Assembly: GCA_964610905.1 (NCBI GenBank)
Contig: CAZSYT010000005.1
Coordinates: forward strand, 1-64,000
Direction of reading: 5' to 3'
From: JAJZJT01 sp964610905
Lineage (GTDB): Bacteria; Actinomycetota; Acidimicrobiia; Acidimicrobiales; RAAP-2
DNA: 64,000 nt
The position numbers were made by a program, and so were the translations under genes. The notes beneath the pieces were generated by a model. The model saw only the letters and a list, made by a program, of their open reading frames with translations. It searched no databases and had not been told where the DNA came from. This document shows, piece after piece, positions 51,691-59,914 of the stretch (positions are counted from its first letter, which is position 1; each line of letters opens with the position of its first letter).

Positions 51691-52769
51691 CCGCCGATCA
51701 TCGACATCGATCGGACGGGACGGAGGAAGCCCGGGTCGTTGATGCCGTGCCCCGGCAGCTTCCCCCACACGGAACGGCGGAAGACCGACTCGAGCTCGTC
51801 GTCGCCGGCACCGCTGCGCAGGAGGTCCCGCACGGAGAGCTCGGCGTCCGAGAAGAGACAGTTGCGCACGGCGCCGTCCGCCGTCAGCCGGAGGCGGTTG
51901 CACGAGCCGCAGAACGGCCGGGTGACGCTGGCGACCACCCCGACGGCACCGCCGCCGTCGCCGAAGCGGAAGCGCTCGGCCGGCGCGGGGTCGTCGGGGT
52001 CGACCACCGCCTCGAGCGGCCAGCGGGCACCGATGCGGGCCAGGACCTCGGCGGCCGGGACCACCTGGTCGCGCCGCCAGGTACCGGACGCGTCGAGCGG
52101 CATGAACTCGATGAAGCGCACCTCCCTGCCCGTGCGGCGGGCGAACTCGGCGAAGTCCTCGACCTCGTCGTCGTTGACCCCGGCGATGACGACCACGTTG
52201 ACCTTCAGCGGGGCGAGGCCGGCCGCCTCGGCGGCGTCCATCGCCGCGAGGACCGTGGGCAGGTCCCCTCGACGCCGGATGCGGGCGAAGCGCTCGGGCC
52301 GCAGCGAGTCGCAGCTGACGTTGACACGCCGGAGCCCGGCCGCGGCGAGACGGGGGGCGAGCGTGGCCAGGCCGGTGCCGTTGGTGGTCAGCGCCACGTC
52401 GTCGAAGCCGACTGCGGCGACCATGGCGACGAGGTCGGGCAGGTCGCGGCGCAGGAGCGGCTCGCCTCCGGTGAGCCGGACGGACCGCACGCCGAGGCGG
52501 CGGGCGACCGCGGCCACCCGTGCGATCTCCTCGAAGGTGAGGAGGTCGGCCCGGGGCAGGAACGGCACGCCTTCCTCGGGCATGCAGTAGACGCAGCGGA
52601 AGTTGCACCGGTCGGTCACCGAGATCCTCAGGTCCGTGTGGACGCGCCCGTAGGTGTCGACCAGCGGTCCCTCGGTCGGCGCGGCCGCCGCCGCCGGGCG
52701 GCGCCCACGGACGGGAGCCCGGACCCGCACGGCCGGCGGGTCGCCGCGATCGGGGGGCAAGGGGCTCAC
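51687..52769 (-). CDS. moaA: GTP 3',8-cyclase
   Basis: MoaA begins molybdenum cofactor synthesis by rearranging GTP with radical SAM chemistry. The radical SAM cluster motif is CNFRCVYC, followed by SVRLTGGEPLL. The second cluster cysteines lie in FCGSCNRLRLTADGAVRNCL, and the essential C-terminal Gly-Gly is present (SMSMIGG). About 35 extra Arg/Pro-rich residues precede the core, so a later start is possible. GTG 52769 overlaps the moeA stop by 4 bp. It lies in moaE-moeA-moaA-moaD, transcribed from a leaderless promoter. Confidence 0.93.
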   Translation of the reverse strand: MSPLPPDRGDPPAVRVRAPVRGRRPAAAAAPTEGPLVDTYGRVHTDLRISVTDRCNFRCVYCMPEEGVPFLPRADLLTFEEIARVAAVARRLGVRSVRLTGGEPLLRRDLPDLVAMVAAVGFDDVALTTNGTGLATLAPRLAAAGLRRVNVSCDSLRPERFARIRRRGDLPTVLAAMDAAEAAGLAPLKVNVVVIAGVNDDEVEDFAEFARRTGREVRFIEFMPLDASGTWRRDQVVPAAEVLARIGARWPLEAVVDPDDPAPAERFRFGDGGGAVGVVASVTRPFCGSCNRLRLTADGAVRNCLFSDAELSVRDLLRSGAGDDELESVFRRSVWGKLPGHGINDPGFLRPVRSMSMIGG

Positions 52770-54058
52770 GACGGCCACGGCCGGTCCTCGGCGGCCGGTC
52801 CGGCCGGGTCGAGCACGACGACCTCGACCCGGCCGCCTTCGGCGACGCCGTCTCCGTCGGGCACGAGGGCGAGGGCGTCGGCAAGGGCCATGGCACGCAA
52901 CTGGTGCGACGCCTGACCGCCGGCGGGTCGGACCCCGAGGGTCCCGTCGGCGCGGACGGTGGCGACCACCCGCAACAGGTGGAGCTTGCCGTCCGGCCGG
53001 CGCCGCAGCGGCGCCTCGGCCGTGGCGGCGAGCCTCGGTCGGTCGGTCGCGGTGTGCCCGGCCAGGCGTCGGAGACCCGGGCGGGCGAAGAGCTCGTAGG
53101 ACACGAGCGCAGACACAGGGTTCCCCGGGAGGCCGAAGACGGGCACTCCCGCCGTGGCGAGCGTGCCGAAGGCGAACGGCTTGGCCGGCTTGATGGCGAC
53201 CTGCATCCACCGCATGTCGCGGCAGCGGTCGGTGAGCACCACCTTCGCCACGTCGCGGTCGCCCACGCTGACCCCGCCGGTGACCACGAGGGCATCGGCG
53301 ATCCCGCCAGCCCGCTCGAGCACGGCGGTCAGTTCCTCCGGCTCGTCGCCGACGCGGCCGAGGTCGACCGCCTCGAACCCGTCGGCCGCCAGCTGGGCGA
53401 GGAGGGCGGGTCGGTTGGCGTCGCGGATCTTGCCCGGGGCGAGCGGGCCCGGGCCCGAGACCAGCTCGTCCCCGGTGGCGACGACCGCCACACGTGGGCG
53501 TGGGCGGACGGTGACCTCGCCGACGCCCAGGCTGGCGAGCACGCCGATCGCCGCCGGCGAGAGCGTCGTGCCGGACGCGAAGACCTCGCTCCCCGCGGCG
53601 ATGTCCTCGCCCGCTCGGCGGACGTTCTCGCCTTCGCCGACGGGCTGCTCGACGACGACCGTGCCGTCCTCACCCGGTGCGGTGTCCTCGATCTTGCAGA
53701 CCGCGTCGGCACCGGGAGGCATCGGCGCGCCGGTCATGATCCGTACTGCCTCGTCCGGCCCCACGCCCACCGTGGGGGCGTCGCCCGCCATCAGCGCGCC
53801 CCGCTCGACCAGGCGGCACGGCGCCCCCGCCGTGTCGACGGCTCGTACCGCGTAGCCGTCCATGGCCGAGTTGTCGAAGGGCGGGACGTCGTGGCCGGCG
53901 ACGACGGCCGAGGCGAGGACGAGGCCGGCGGCCTGCCCGACCGGGACCTCGCGGGGGCCGAGCGGGGTGCACCGGTCGACGACGAACGCCCGGGCCTCGT
54001 CGAGGGGGACGAGGGCGCCGTGCCCGCTCCGGGTGCGCGGAGCGCGTGTCGCGCTCAC
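52766..54058 (-). CDS. moeA: Molybdopterin molybdotransferase
   Basis: MoeA inserts molybdate into adenylated molybdopterin. The 430-residue protein has domain pieces DVPPFDNSAMDGYAVRA, IMTGAPMPPGADAVCKIED, VAVVATGDELV, VTGGVSVGDRDVAK and VFGLPGNPVSALVSYELF, all expected. The C-terminal domain IV is present. GTG 54058 overlaps the moaE stop (GTGA) and the stop overlaps moaA. The longer frame to 54220 is antisense-like and Arg-rich, so the short start is preferred. Confidence 0.92.
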   Translation of the reverse strand: MSATRAPRTRSGHGALVPLDEARAFVVDRCTPLGPREVPVGQAAGLVLASAVVAGHDVPPFDNSAMDGYAVRAVDTAGAPCRLVERGALMAGDAPTVGVGPDEAVRIMTGAPMPPGADAVCKIEDTAPGEDGTVVVEQPVGEGENVRRAGEDIAAGSEVFASGTTLSPAAIGVLASLGVGEVTVRPRPRVAVVATGDELVSGPGPLAPGKIRDANRPALLAQLAADGFEAVDLGRVGDEPEELTAVLERAGGIADALVVTGGVSVGDRDVAKVVLTDRCRDMRWMQVAIKPAKPFAFGTLATAGVPVFGLPGNPVSALVSYELFARPGLRRLAGHTATDRPRLAATAEAPLRRRPDGKLHLLRVVATVRADGTLGVRPAGGQASHQLRAMALADALALVPDGDGVAEGGRVEVVVLDPAGPAAEDRPWPS

Positions 54059-54642
54059 GACGGGCTCGCCGGCGGGGTGGCCGGAGCAGCCTCGACACCG
54101 GCCGGCCGCGTCGTGTGCTGCCCGACCGTTGCGGCCCGAGCCGGTTCGACGAGCGGACCCGGTACGTCGACGTCGTGCACGTCGTGGGCGCACAGTCCCC
54201 AGTCGGAGCCCTCCGCCCACGTCTCGCGCTTCCAGATCGGCACCGTCTCCTTCACGGCGTCGATGCAGAACCGGGCGGCGTCGAACGCCTCGCCCCGGTG
54301 GGGTGCGGACACCACCACGACGACCGAGACCTCGCCGACGAGGAGCCGGCCCGTTCGGTGGAGGAGCGCCACCCGCCCGAGCTCGGGCCAGCGCGCCCGA
54401 GCCGCGCTGACGACGGCGTCCAGTCTGGGCTCGACCTGCTCGAGGTAGGCCTCGTAGTCGAGGTGGGTCACCCCGTGGCGGCCCTCGGCGTGGTCGCGCA
54501 CCGTCCCGCAGAAGGTGACGAGCGCCCCGCAGCCGGGCCGAACGGCCCAGGCCAGTGCCTCGGCCGTCGGGAGGGCGCCCTCCCCCGCACCGGTCCAGTC
54601 GTCGCCGAGGGGCCCGTCGCCTTCGGAGCGAACGTCGTGCAC
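54055..54642 (-). CDS. moaE: Molybdopterin synthase catalytic subunit
   Basis: MoaE uses two MoaD thiocarboxylates to convert cyclic pyranopterin monophosphate to molybdopterin. The core has CGALVTFCGTVRDHAEG, LDYEAYLEQ, ALLHRTGRLLVGEVSVVVVV and the catalytic Lys in VKETVPIWKRE. A 45-residue C-terminal extension (Ala/Pro/Thr-rich) is unusual. GTG 54642 lies 7 bases after TACGAT and is the first gene of moaE-moeA-moaA-moaD, all joined by GTGA overlaps. Confidence 0.92.
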   Translation of the reverse strand: MHDVRSEGDGPLGDDWTGAGEGALPTAEALAWAVRPGCGALVTFCGTVRDHAEGRHGVTHLDYEAYLEQVEPRLDAVVSAARARWPELGRVALLHRTGRLLVGEVSVVVVVSAPHRGEAFDAARFCIDAVKETVPIWKRETWAEGSDWGLCAHDVHDVDVPGPLVEPARAATVGQHTTRPAGVEAAPATPPASPS

Positions 54643-54649
54643 GGCGCCG

Positions 54650-54655
54650 ATCGTA
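54650..54655 (-). promoter_or_regulatory. -10 box of the moaE-moeA-moaA-moaD operon (TACGAT)
   Basis: TACGAT on the minus strand ends 7 bases before GTG 54642, predicting a leaderless transcript for the whole four-gene operon. Confidence 0.5.
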
Positions 54656-54754
54656 CCGGCCCCGTGCGGAGGGCCCGCCGAGTGGTCGTCCTGCGGCGGG
54701 CCCCGCTCGCCGAGCCGGCAGGGCGGCTCGCCCGGCACGGCAGGCCCGCGGCGG

Positions 54755-55378
54755 TCACGACGACGCCGGTCGGGGACCATCCAGTCCGAGGCGGGCCAGG
54801 TCGTCGGGCGTGTCCACGTCGGCGAACGCCGACGCGCTGACACCGGCCGGCCACGCCTGGTCGTCGAGGAGGACGACCCCGTCGGGACCGGGGCGGGCCA
54901 GCAGGGCCCGCAGGGAGCGCTCGCCGGTGGCGACGAGCGCAACGGCCTCGACGAGGGCGCTCGCCGACCAGCGGGCGCACAGGGTCTGGGGCCTTCCGGC
55001 GACCACGGGCACGACCGAGGCTCCCGAGGGCCACGAGGCGAGCATGGACAGTGCCTCCGGGGTGACGGAAGGCAGGTCGCACGCGACCACGAGGACCCCG
55101 CCGGTGTGACCGACCGCGGCCAGGGCACGGGCCCCGGCGACCAGTGCGGCGAGCGGCCCCTCGCCGGGGAGGTCCTCGAGGGCGCGCGCGAGCCCCGTGT
55201 GCCCGGGTCCAACCTCGACGACCGGCTCTGCGACCGCCGAGACCACGGTGGCGACGTGCACGGCGCACGGCACGCCCCTGACCACGAGCGTGGCCTTGTC
55301 GACGCCCATGCGGCGGCTGCGCCCGCCCGTCAGCACGATCCCGGCCACGCCGGCGACCGCACCCCCTGTCGTGCTCAC
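54755..55378 (-). CDS. mobA: Molybdenum cofactor guanylyltransferase-like protein
   Basis: The 207-residue nucleotidyltransferase has the GTP-binding start GIVLTGGRSRRMGVDKATL, a GPLAAL loop and the acidic metal site VVACDLPSV. These define MobA, which attaches GMP to molybdopterin for the bis-MGD enzymes. A related CTP or ATP transferase is not excluded. The gene starts 56 bp from moaC in the opposite direction. No leaderless -10 box was found for it. The truncated bis-MGD enzyme at 41-43 kb would have needed this activity. Confidence 0.87.
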   Translation of the reverse strand: MSTTGGAVAGVAGIVLTGGRSRRMGVDKATLVVRGVPCAVHVATVVSAVAEPVVEVGPGHTGLARALEDLPGEGPLAALVAGARALAAVGHTGGVLVVACDLPSVTPEALSMLASWPSGASVVPVVAGRPQTLCARWSASALVEAVALVATGERSLRALLARPGPDGVVLLDDQAWPAGVSASAFADVDTPDDLARLGLDGPRPASS

Positions 55379-55421
55379 CGTCGCGCCCCCGGGGCGTGGC
55401 GGCGGGCGGCACGAGGCCGGG

Positions 55422-55427
55422 TAGCGT
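55422..55427 (+). promoter_or_regulatory. -10 box of moaC (TAGCGT)
   Basis: TAGCGT ends 7 bases before ATG 55435, supporting that start and a leaderless mRNA. Confidence 0.5.
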
Positions 55428-55434
55428 GAGCGCG

Positions 55435-55971
55435 ATGCCGCAGCAACGCCCGGGGACGTCGCCCACCGAGGACAGGGGGCCCGAGCTCACCCACGTGGAC
55501 CGCAACGGGCGCGCCCGGATGGTCGACGTCAGCGCGAAGCCGTGGACGGTGCGGCTGGCGCTCGCCCGCTGCCGGGTGGAGCTCCACGCCCCGTTGGCGG
55601 CCGGCGGGCCCGGGGAGGGCACCCCCCCGGTCGCGTGGCACGAGCTCTTCGAGGAGGCCCGACTGGCCGGGATCCAGGCGGCCAAGCGCACCTCCGAGCT
55701 CATCCCGCTCTGCCACCGGCTGGCCAGCGCGCGCACCGACGTGCACCTCCAGCTCGCCGACGGCTCCGTCGAGGTCGAGGGGACGGCTCAGGTCGTCGCG
55801 CCCACCGGCGTCGAGATGGAAGCCCTCACCGCCTGCGCGACCGCGGCCCTGGCCGTGGTGGCGGCCGTCCTCCCGTACGACCCCGACGTGTCGATCGAGG
55901 ACCTGACCCTGTGGCGCAAGAGCGGTGGCCGCTCGGGGACCTGGGAGCGGGCTCCGGCCGGGCAGGCCTGA
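55435..55971 (+). CDS. moaC: Cyclic pyranopterin monophosphate synthase
   Basis: MoaC converts the MoaA product to cyclic pyranopterin monophosphate. The 178-residue protein carries the family motifs LTHVDRNGRARMVDVS, GIQAAKRTSELIPLCHRL, GVEMEALTACATAALAV and the catalytic Lys segment LTLWRKSGGRSG. The short N-terminal tail is low-complexity. ATG 55435 is 7 bases after TAGCGT. A GTG at 55426 lies on the promoter itself and is unlikely. It diverges from mobA and completes the cofactor pathway in the window. Confidence 0.94.
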   Translation: MPQQRPGTSPTEDRGPELTHVDRNGRARMVDVSAKPWTVRLALARCRVELHAPLAAGGPGEGTPPVAWHELFEEARLAGIQAAKRTSELIPLCHRLASARTDVHLQLADGSVEVEGTAQVVAPTGVEMEALTACATAALAVVAAVLPYDPDVSIEDLTLWRKSGGRSGTWERAPAGQA

Positions 55972-55988
55972 CCGGTCGCGGCGACCGG
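55972..55988 (+). terminator. Hairpin after moaC
   Basis: CCGGTCGC and GCGACCGG form 8-bp arms around one base (or 6-bp arms with a 5-base loop), starting directly at the moaC stop. There is no T-tract. Confidence 0.4.
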
Positions 55989-56290
55989 CCCGGGCGAGCT
56001 CGTGCGGACCGGGACGGCGGACGAGGACGGTCGCCCGGCGGCGGTCCTCCCGTGCGAAGCGGCCCTCGGGCGTCTCCATGCGCCTCCAGTATGGCGGTAC
56101 CCGCCTGGAGCGCCGCCACGCCCGGCCCGCGGCCACCCGCTCGGCGGGCCGCGGGCGGGACCCGGTGACGCCCCGAGGAGCCGGTGCCGGCGAGCCGCGC
56201 TCGGCAGGCTCGTGCCGATGGCGAGGTCCGACGACGCGGCGGGCACCCCGGACGCGCGGACCGGGCGCGCCCCCGCCGTGGAGGTCCCCG
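55989..56290. other. Intergenic region without a supported gene
   Basis: About 300 bases between moaC and the decayed hydrolase hold no frame with a known domain or a start signal. I see nothing beyond GC-rich sequence. Confidence 0.5.
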
Positions 56291-57067
56291 GTGTCCACTG
56301 ACGACGGCCTCCCGGTCGACCCGACCGACCCCGCGCCTCCGAGCCGCGAGCTCGCCGCCTTCGAGCAGCTCCTCTGGGAGCGCAAGGCCCAGGTGGTGGC
56401 TCGCGGGTGGGACCTCTTCGCCCACCGTGGCGAGCTGGAGGCCTTCGAGTCGCTCTTCCCACTCGCCGACGACGTCGCGGCGAGCGACGGCACCCTCGGC
56501 GGCGTCCCCGTGCGCACCGTCCGCCCCCCCGGGGACGGCGAGCGAACCGACGGTCCTCTACCTCCACGGCGACGGGTACGTCCAGGGCTCGCCCCGGAGC
56601 CACCAGGAGCTCGGGGCACGCCTCGCCGCCGCGGTCGGCGGACAGGTCGCGCTGGTCGACGACCGCCTGGCGCCCGAGCACCCCTACCCCGCCGCCCTCG
56701 ACGACGCCACGGCGGCGTGCACGGCGCTCCTCGACGGCGGTGCCGACCCGGCACGGGTCGTCGTGGCGGGGGGACTCGGCGGGCGGGGGCTCACGGTCGC
56801 CACGCTGGTACGGGCCCGCGACGAGGGGCTGCCCCTGCCGGCCAGCCCCCGCTGCTCGTGCTGGCAGCGCGCGGCGAGCTCCTCCACCCCGACGCCGTCG
56901 AGCTTACTCGGCGCGCCGGTGCCTGCGAGGTCCACGTCGAGCTGGTCGAGGGACCGGGGAGCGTCCACATCTGGCCGATCTTCCCCGCCCTTCCCGAGTC
57001 GACCGTGGCGCTCGCCGCGGTGGGGGCGTTCGTGGACAGGCACCTCGACGGCGCGCCCCGGTCCTGA
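56291..57067 (+). pseudogene. Decayed alpha/beta hydrolase (hormone-sensitive lipase-like)
   Basis: Two reading frames hold pieces of an alpha/beta hydrolase. The first frame covers the N-terminal part from GTG 56291. After a run of seven C (56524-56530) the second frame gives VLYLHGDGYVQGSPRSHQEL and VDDRLAPEHPYPAALDDA. The frame returns at about 56850 to reach LLVLAARGELLHPDAVELTR. The oxyanion motif HGGG reads HGDG, the nucleophile motif GDSAG reads GGLGG (no Ser), and about 70 residues of the middle are missing. The multiple lesions make real inactivation more likely than sequencing error. Confidence 0.75.
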
Positions 57068-57363
57068 GCGGGGCCGTCGGGCGGGCAGCCCTCGATCGCC
57101 ACCGGTGCAGGACGACGCTGGTGGCCGTCTCGTCGCGCCGCGTCTGGCCGTGCGGTCCCCGCAGCGGGCGCGGCTGGCCGACCACGCCCGTCCCGGGCGT
57201 CGGGGTCCGGGGAGGCCACGGGCGACGCGCGTGCATGGAGCGTTGCTACGGTCGAGGCGTCCACCCCGTTCATCGAGAGGACCCGAGGGGCCTGGCCCGA
57301 CGACGGTCCGGCAACCCGCACACCTGTGCAAGGTGCCACGGCCAGGAGCGATGAGGAGGAGCC

Positions 57364-57990
57364 GTGGGTCCGTTCCCCGACGTCCCCGTGCTCGAGGGCG
57401 CGCTCGTACGCCTCGAGCACCTTGCCGAGCACCACGCCGCCGACCTCGCCTCGGCAGCCGAGGAGGACCGCAGCAGCTACGGCTTCACATGGGTACCACG
57501 CGCCGCGGAGGTCGACGCCTACGTGCGCACGCAGCTCCAGCGGGTCGCCGCCGGCACCATGGTCGCCTTCGCCCAGGTGCGCGCCGACGACCAGCGGGCC
57601 GTGGGCGTCACCGCCTACTGGGACCCCAGGACGTGGCCGGAGCGTGCCGACCTGTGCGCGGTGGAGATCGGCTTCACGTGGCTCGGTGCCTCGGCACAGG
57701 GAACGGGCGTCAACACCGAGTCCAAGCTGCTGCTGCTGCTGGCCCAAGCGTTCGAGGCGTGGCGAGTCGAGCGCGTCGACCTGAAGACCGACGCCTGCAA
57801 CGAGCGTTCTCGGCGCGCCATCGGCGGGCTCGGGGCGCACTTCGAAGGGGTCCTGCGCCGGTGGTCCCGCTCGTGGGCGCCGGGCGAGGAGGGACAGCTA
57901 CGCGACTCGGCGATGTTCTCGGTGGTCTCGTCCGAGTGGCCGGCGTGCCGTCGCCGGTTGGAGGAGAGGCTGGGCCGGGCCCAGCCGTGA
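57364..57990 (+). CDS. GNAT family acetyltransferase (RimJ/RimL-like)
   Basis: The 208-residue protein resembles RimJ/RimL-type N-acetyltransferases: LEGALVRLEHLAEHHAADLA at the start, VEIGFTWLGASAQGTGVNTE in place of the usual acetyl-CoA loop, and LKTDACNERSRRAIGGLGAHFEG. The substrate is unknown; members acetylate protein N termini or small amines. GTG 57364 has a GAGGAGGA site about 6 bases upstream, so it is a leadered gene. It follows a decayed hydrolase and precedes a noncoding stretch. Confidence 0.85.
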   Translation: MGPFPDVPVLEGALVRLEHLAEHHAADLASAAEEDRSSYGFTWVPRAAEVDAYVRTQLQRVAAGTMVAFAQVRADDQRAVGVTAYWDPRTWPERADLCAVEIGFTWLGASAQGTGVNTESKLLLLLAQAFEAWRVERVDLKTDACNERSRRAIGGLGAHFEGVLRRWSRSWAPGEEGQLRDSAMFSVVSSEWPACRRRLEERLGRAQP

Positions 57991-58223
57991 CGAGCCCCTC
58001 GCTGGGCCCCGGTGAGCCGATCCTCACGCGGTGCGGGTGACCCCGGGGTGGTGGACGGTCGGAGCACGCCCCCTGCCGGCCGCGCCGCGATGCCGCGCAT
58101 CGAGTCGGAGGGACGGCTCGGGTCGACCTCCCGGCGCGTCGTCGGGCTGGGGCGTGAGCGTGACGGTCCGCCCGGAGCCCGGCGACGACGTGCGGCGCGG
58201 GCACCGGTCCGACGCGGGTGACG
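57991..58223. other. Intergenic region without a supported gene
   Basis: About 230 bases between the convergent acetyltransferase and small basic protein genes. No frame with a domain or a start signal stands out on either strand. Confidence 0.5.
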
Positions 58224-58436
58224 TCAACGGTGGCGGCGGCGGGACAACGCGCCGAGCGCGGCGTCCTCGGTCGCCCCGACCGGGTGGCGGACGACGAAGA
58301 GCCGGTGCCGGGCACGGCGCACCGAGCGCGGCGTGACGGCGCGTCGGGCCGCTCGGACCGGATGCGCCACTCTGCGCACCCGACGGGGGGTAGCCCGCCA
58401 CACGGCGTGACGGACGAGTCGGCGCCCGAAACCCAT
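58224..58436 (-). CDS. Small basic protein, 70 residues
   Basis: No annotated family is certain, although the pattern RRATPRRVRRVAHPVRAARR resembles small actinobacterial proteins of unknown function. The 70 residues carry about 23 Arg, few acidic residues and repeated TPR-VR...HP segments, suggesting a nucleic-acid-binding or membrane-associated peptide. The ATG has a strong AAGGAGGG site 5 bases upstream, the main reason to call it real. The gene diverges from the NERD gene, with the 17-bp array and an N gap between. It is too basic to be a typical enzyme. Confidence 0.6.
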   Translation of the reverse strand: MGFGRRLVRHAVWRATPRRVRRVAHPVRAARRAVTPRSVRRARHRLFVVRHPVGATEDAALGALSRRRHR

Positions 58437-58501
58437 GGTCCCCTCCTTCATCGGTGGCCCCCTCGGTGGCGGCCACGTCCTCTGTGCACCCGACGTCCCT
58501 C

Positions 58502-58552
58502 GTGCGCCGGCCAACCTCGTGCGCCGGCCAACCTCGTGCGCCGGCCAACCTC
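58502..58552. repeat. 17-bp tandem array, left part
   Basis: Three perfect copies of the 17-bp unit GTGCGCCGGCCAACCTC run up to the N gap. There are no spacers. Confidence 0.95.
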
Positions 58553-58652
58553 NNNNNNNNNNNNNNNNNNNNNNNNNNNNNNNNNNNNNNNNNNNNNNNN
58601 NNNNNNNNNNNNNNNNNNNNNNNNNNNNNNNNNNNNNNNNNNNNNNNNNNNN
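58553..58652. other. Assembly gap (100 N)
   Basis: Exactly 100 undetermined bases lie inside the 17-bp array, with the same unit on both sides. The true copy number is unknown. Confidence 0.95.
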
Positions 58653-58716
58653 GCCGGCCAACCTCGTGCGCCGGCCAACCTCGTGCGCCGGCCAACCTCG
58701 TGCGCCGGCCAACCTC
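58653..58716. repeat. 17-bp tandem array, right part
   Basis: A partial and three full 17-bp units continue after the gap, then one diverged partial copy. The array lies in the divergent region between the basic-protein and NERD genes, so length changes could alter spacing to both promoters. Confidence 0.95.
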
Positions 58717-58843
58717 GTGCGCCGTCCAAATTGTCACACCTCGGACGCAGCATCTCGTCGTGGACGCTCCCTCCCACAGCCCAGCTCGCCGGCGACCGAG
58801 TCAACAGATCGTCAAGTCGTTGGAGCACCGTGCCGATGCGCTC

Positions 58844-59839
58844 ATGGTGAACGAGCTCACCGTCGCCCGGCGCCGACGCAGTGGCCACGACTGCCTCGAC
58901 GTCCGCACCCGCTCCGGGGTGCGGGTCGGCTGGGTCGACCTCGATGACGGCCGGACCGTCCTCCGACGCGCCGACCTGCGGGAGGAGTTCGAGCGTGCCC
59001 TCGGGCGCTTCGGCTGCCGCCTTCCGTCGAGACGGGGAGGCCACGCCGCCGAGGGCAGGGACCACCCGGCAGGCACCGCCCTGCCCGCCGGACGGAGAGA
59101 GGGCCGCGCGCTCCGGCAGCCGCGGCTCGCGGTCCTCCCGACGACCGCAGCTCCGACGGGTCCCCCCCGAGCGGCCGAGCATCCGTCCGTCCGTGCCGGC
59201 GCCCAGATCGTCACCGGTCCCTGGGTCGACCTCGCCGACAACCCACCCGGGCGCCACGTCGCCGAGACGGCGGCGACCCTGCGCCACCAGGCGCCCGTGC
59301 GCACCCTGCTGGCCCGCGTCTTCGGCGTCCACACGCGCGAGCGAGCCTTCCGCGTCGGTGCCGAGGGCGAACGCGTCGTCGGCGCCCGGCTTGCCCGCCT
59401 GCCCGTGGGCTGGCACGTCCTCCACTCCGTGCCGGTGGGCACGCGCGGTGCCGACATCGACCACGTGGTGGTCGGGCCGGGCGGCGTCTACACGGTCAAC
59501 GCGAAGCACGTCCCCGACGCCCGCGTGTGGCTCCGTGGCGACAGCCTCGTGGTGAACGGGCACGAGCGCGACCACGTGCCGGCGTCGCGGGTCGAGGCCG
59601 CGAGGGCGAGCCGCCTCCTCGGCGAGGCGCTGGGCAGGCCCGTGCCCGTCGTCGGCATCGTCGCCCTGGTGGGCGCCGAGAACGGCTTCAACGTGCGCTG
59701 CCAGCCCAAGGACGGCAGCGTGACGGTCGTCGGGCAGCACCAGCTCGTCCCGTGGCTCCTGGGCCGCCGGGCGATCCTGCGGCCGTCCGACGTCGAGGCG
59801 ATCTTCGGCGTGGCCCGCCTGCCCGCCACCTGGGCCTGA
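58844..59839 (+). CDS. NERD domain protein
   Basis: The 331-residue protein has a C-terminal NERD (nuclease-related) domain at about 165-290: VGAEGERVVGARLARLPVGW, VPVGTRGADIDHVVVGPGGV and YTVNAKHVPDARVW. The E-D-K pattern follows the restriction-endonuclease-like fold. The N-terminal half is variable, with a basic start and an Arg/Gly linker. NERD proteins are linked to DNA processing and plasmid or phage biology, but this one has no partner gene. ATG 58844 was chosen as the first in-frame ATG before recognisable protein. A TTG at 58820 is a possible alternative. No ribosome-binding site is clear. Confidence 0.8.
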   Translation: MVNELTVARRRRSGHDCLDVRTRSGVRVGWVDLDDGRTVLRRADLREEFERALGRFGCRLPSRRGGHAAEGRDHPAGTALPAGRREGRALRQPRLAVLPTTAAPTGPPRAAEHPSVRAGAQIVTGPWVDLADNPPGRHVAETAATLRHQAPVRTLLARVFGVHTRERAFRVGAEGERVVGARLARLPVGWHVLHSVPVGTRGADIDHVVVGPGGVYTVNAKHVPDARVWLRGDSLVVNGHERDHVPASRVEAARASRLLGEALGRPVPVVGIVALVGAENGFNVRCQPKDGSVTVVGQHQLVPWLLGRRAILRPSDVEAIFGVARLPATWA

Positions 59840-59914
59840 GCGCTCCGGCCGACGCCTCGACCGCGACGCTCTCGCCGAGCCCCGGCGTGCCGAGATGCAT
59901 GCTGAGATGACGGC

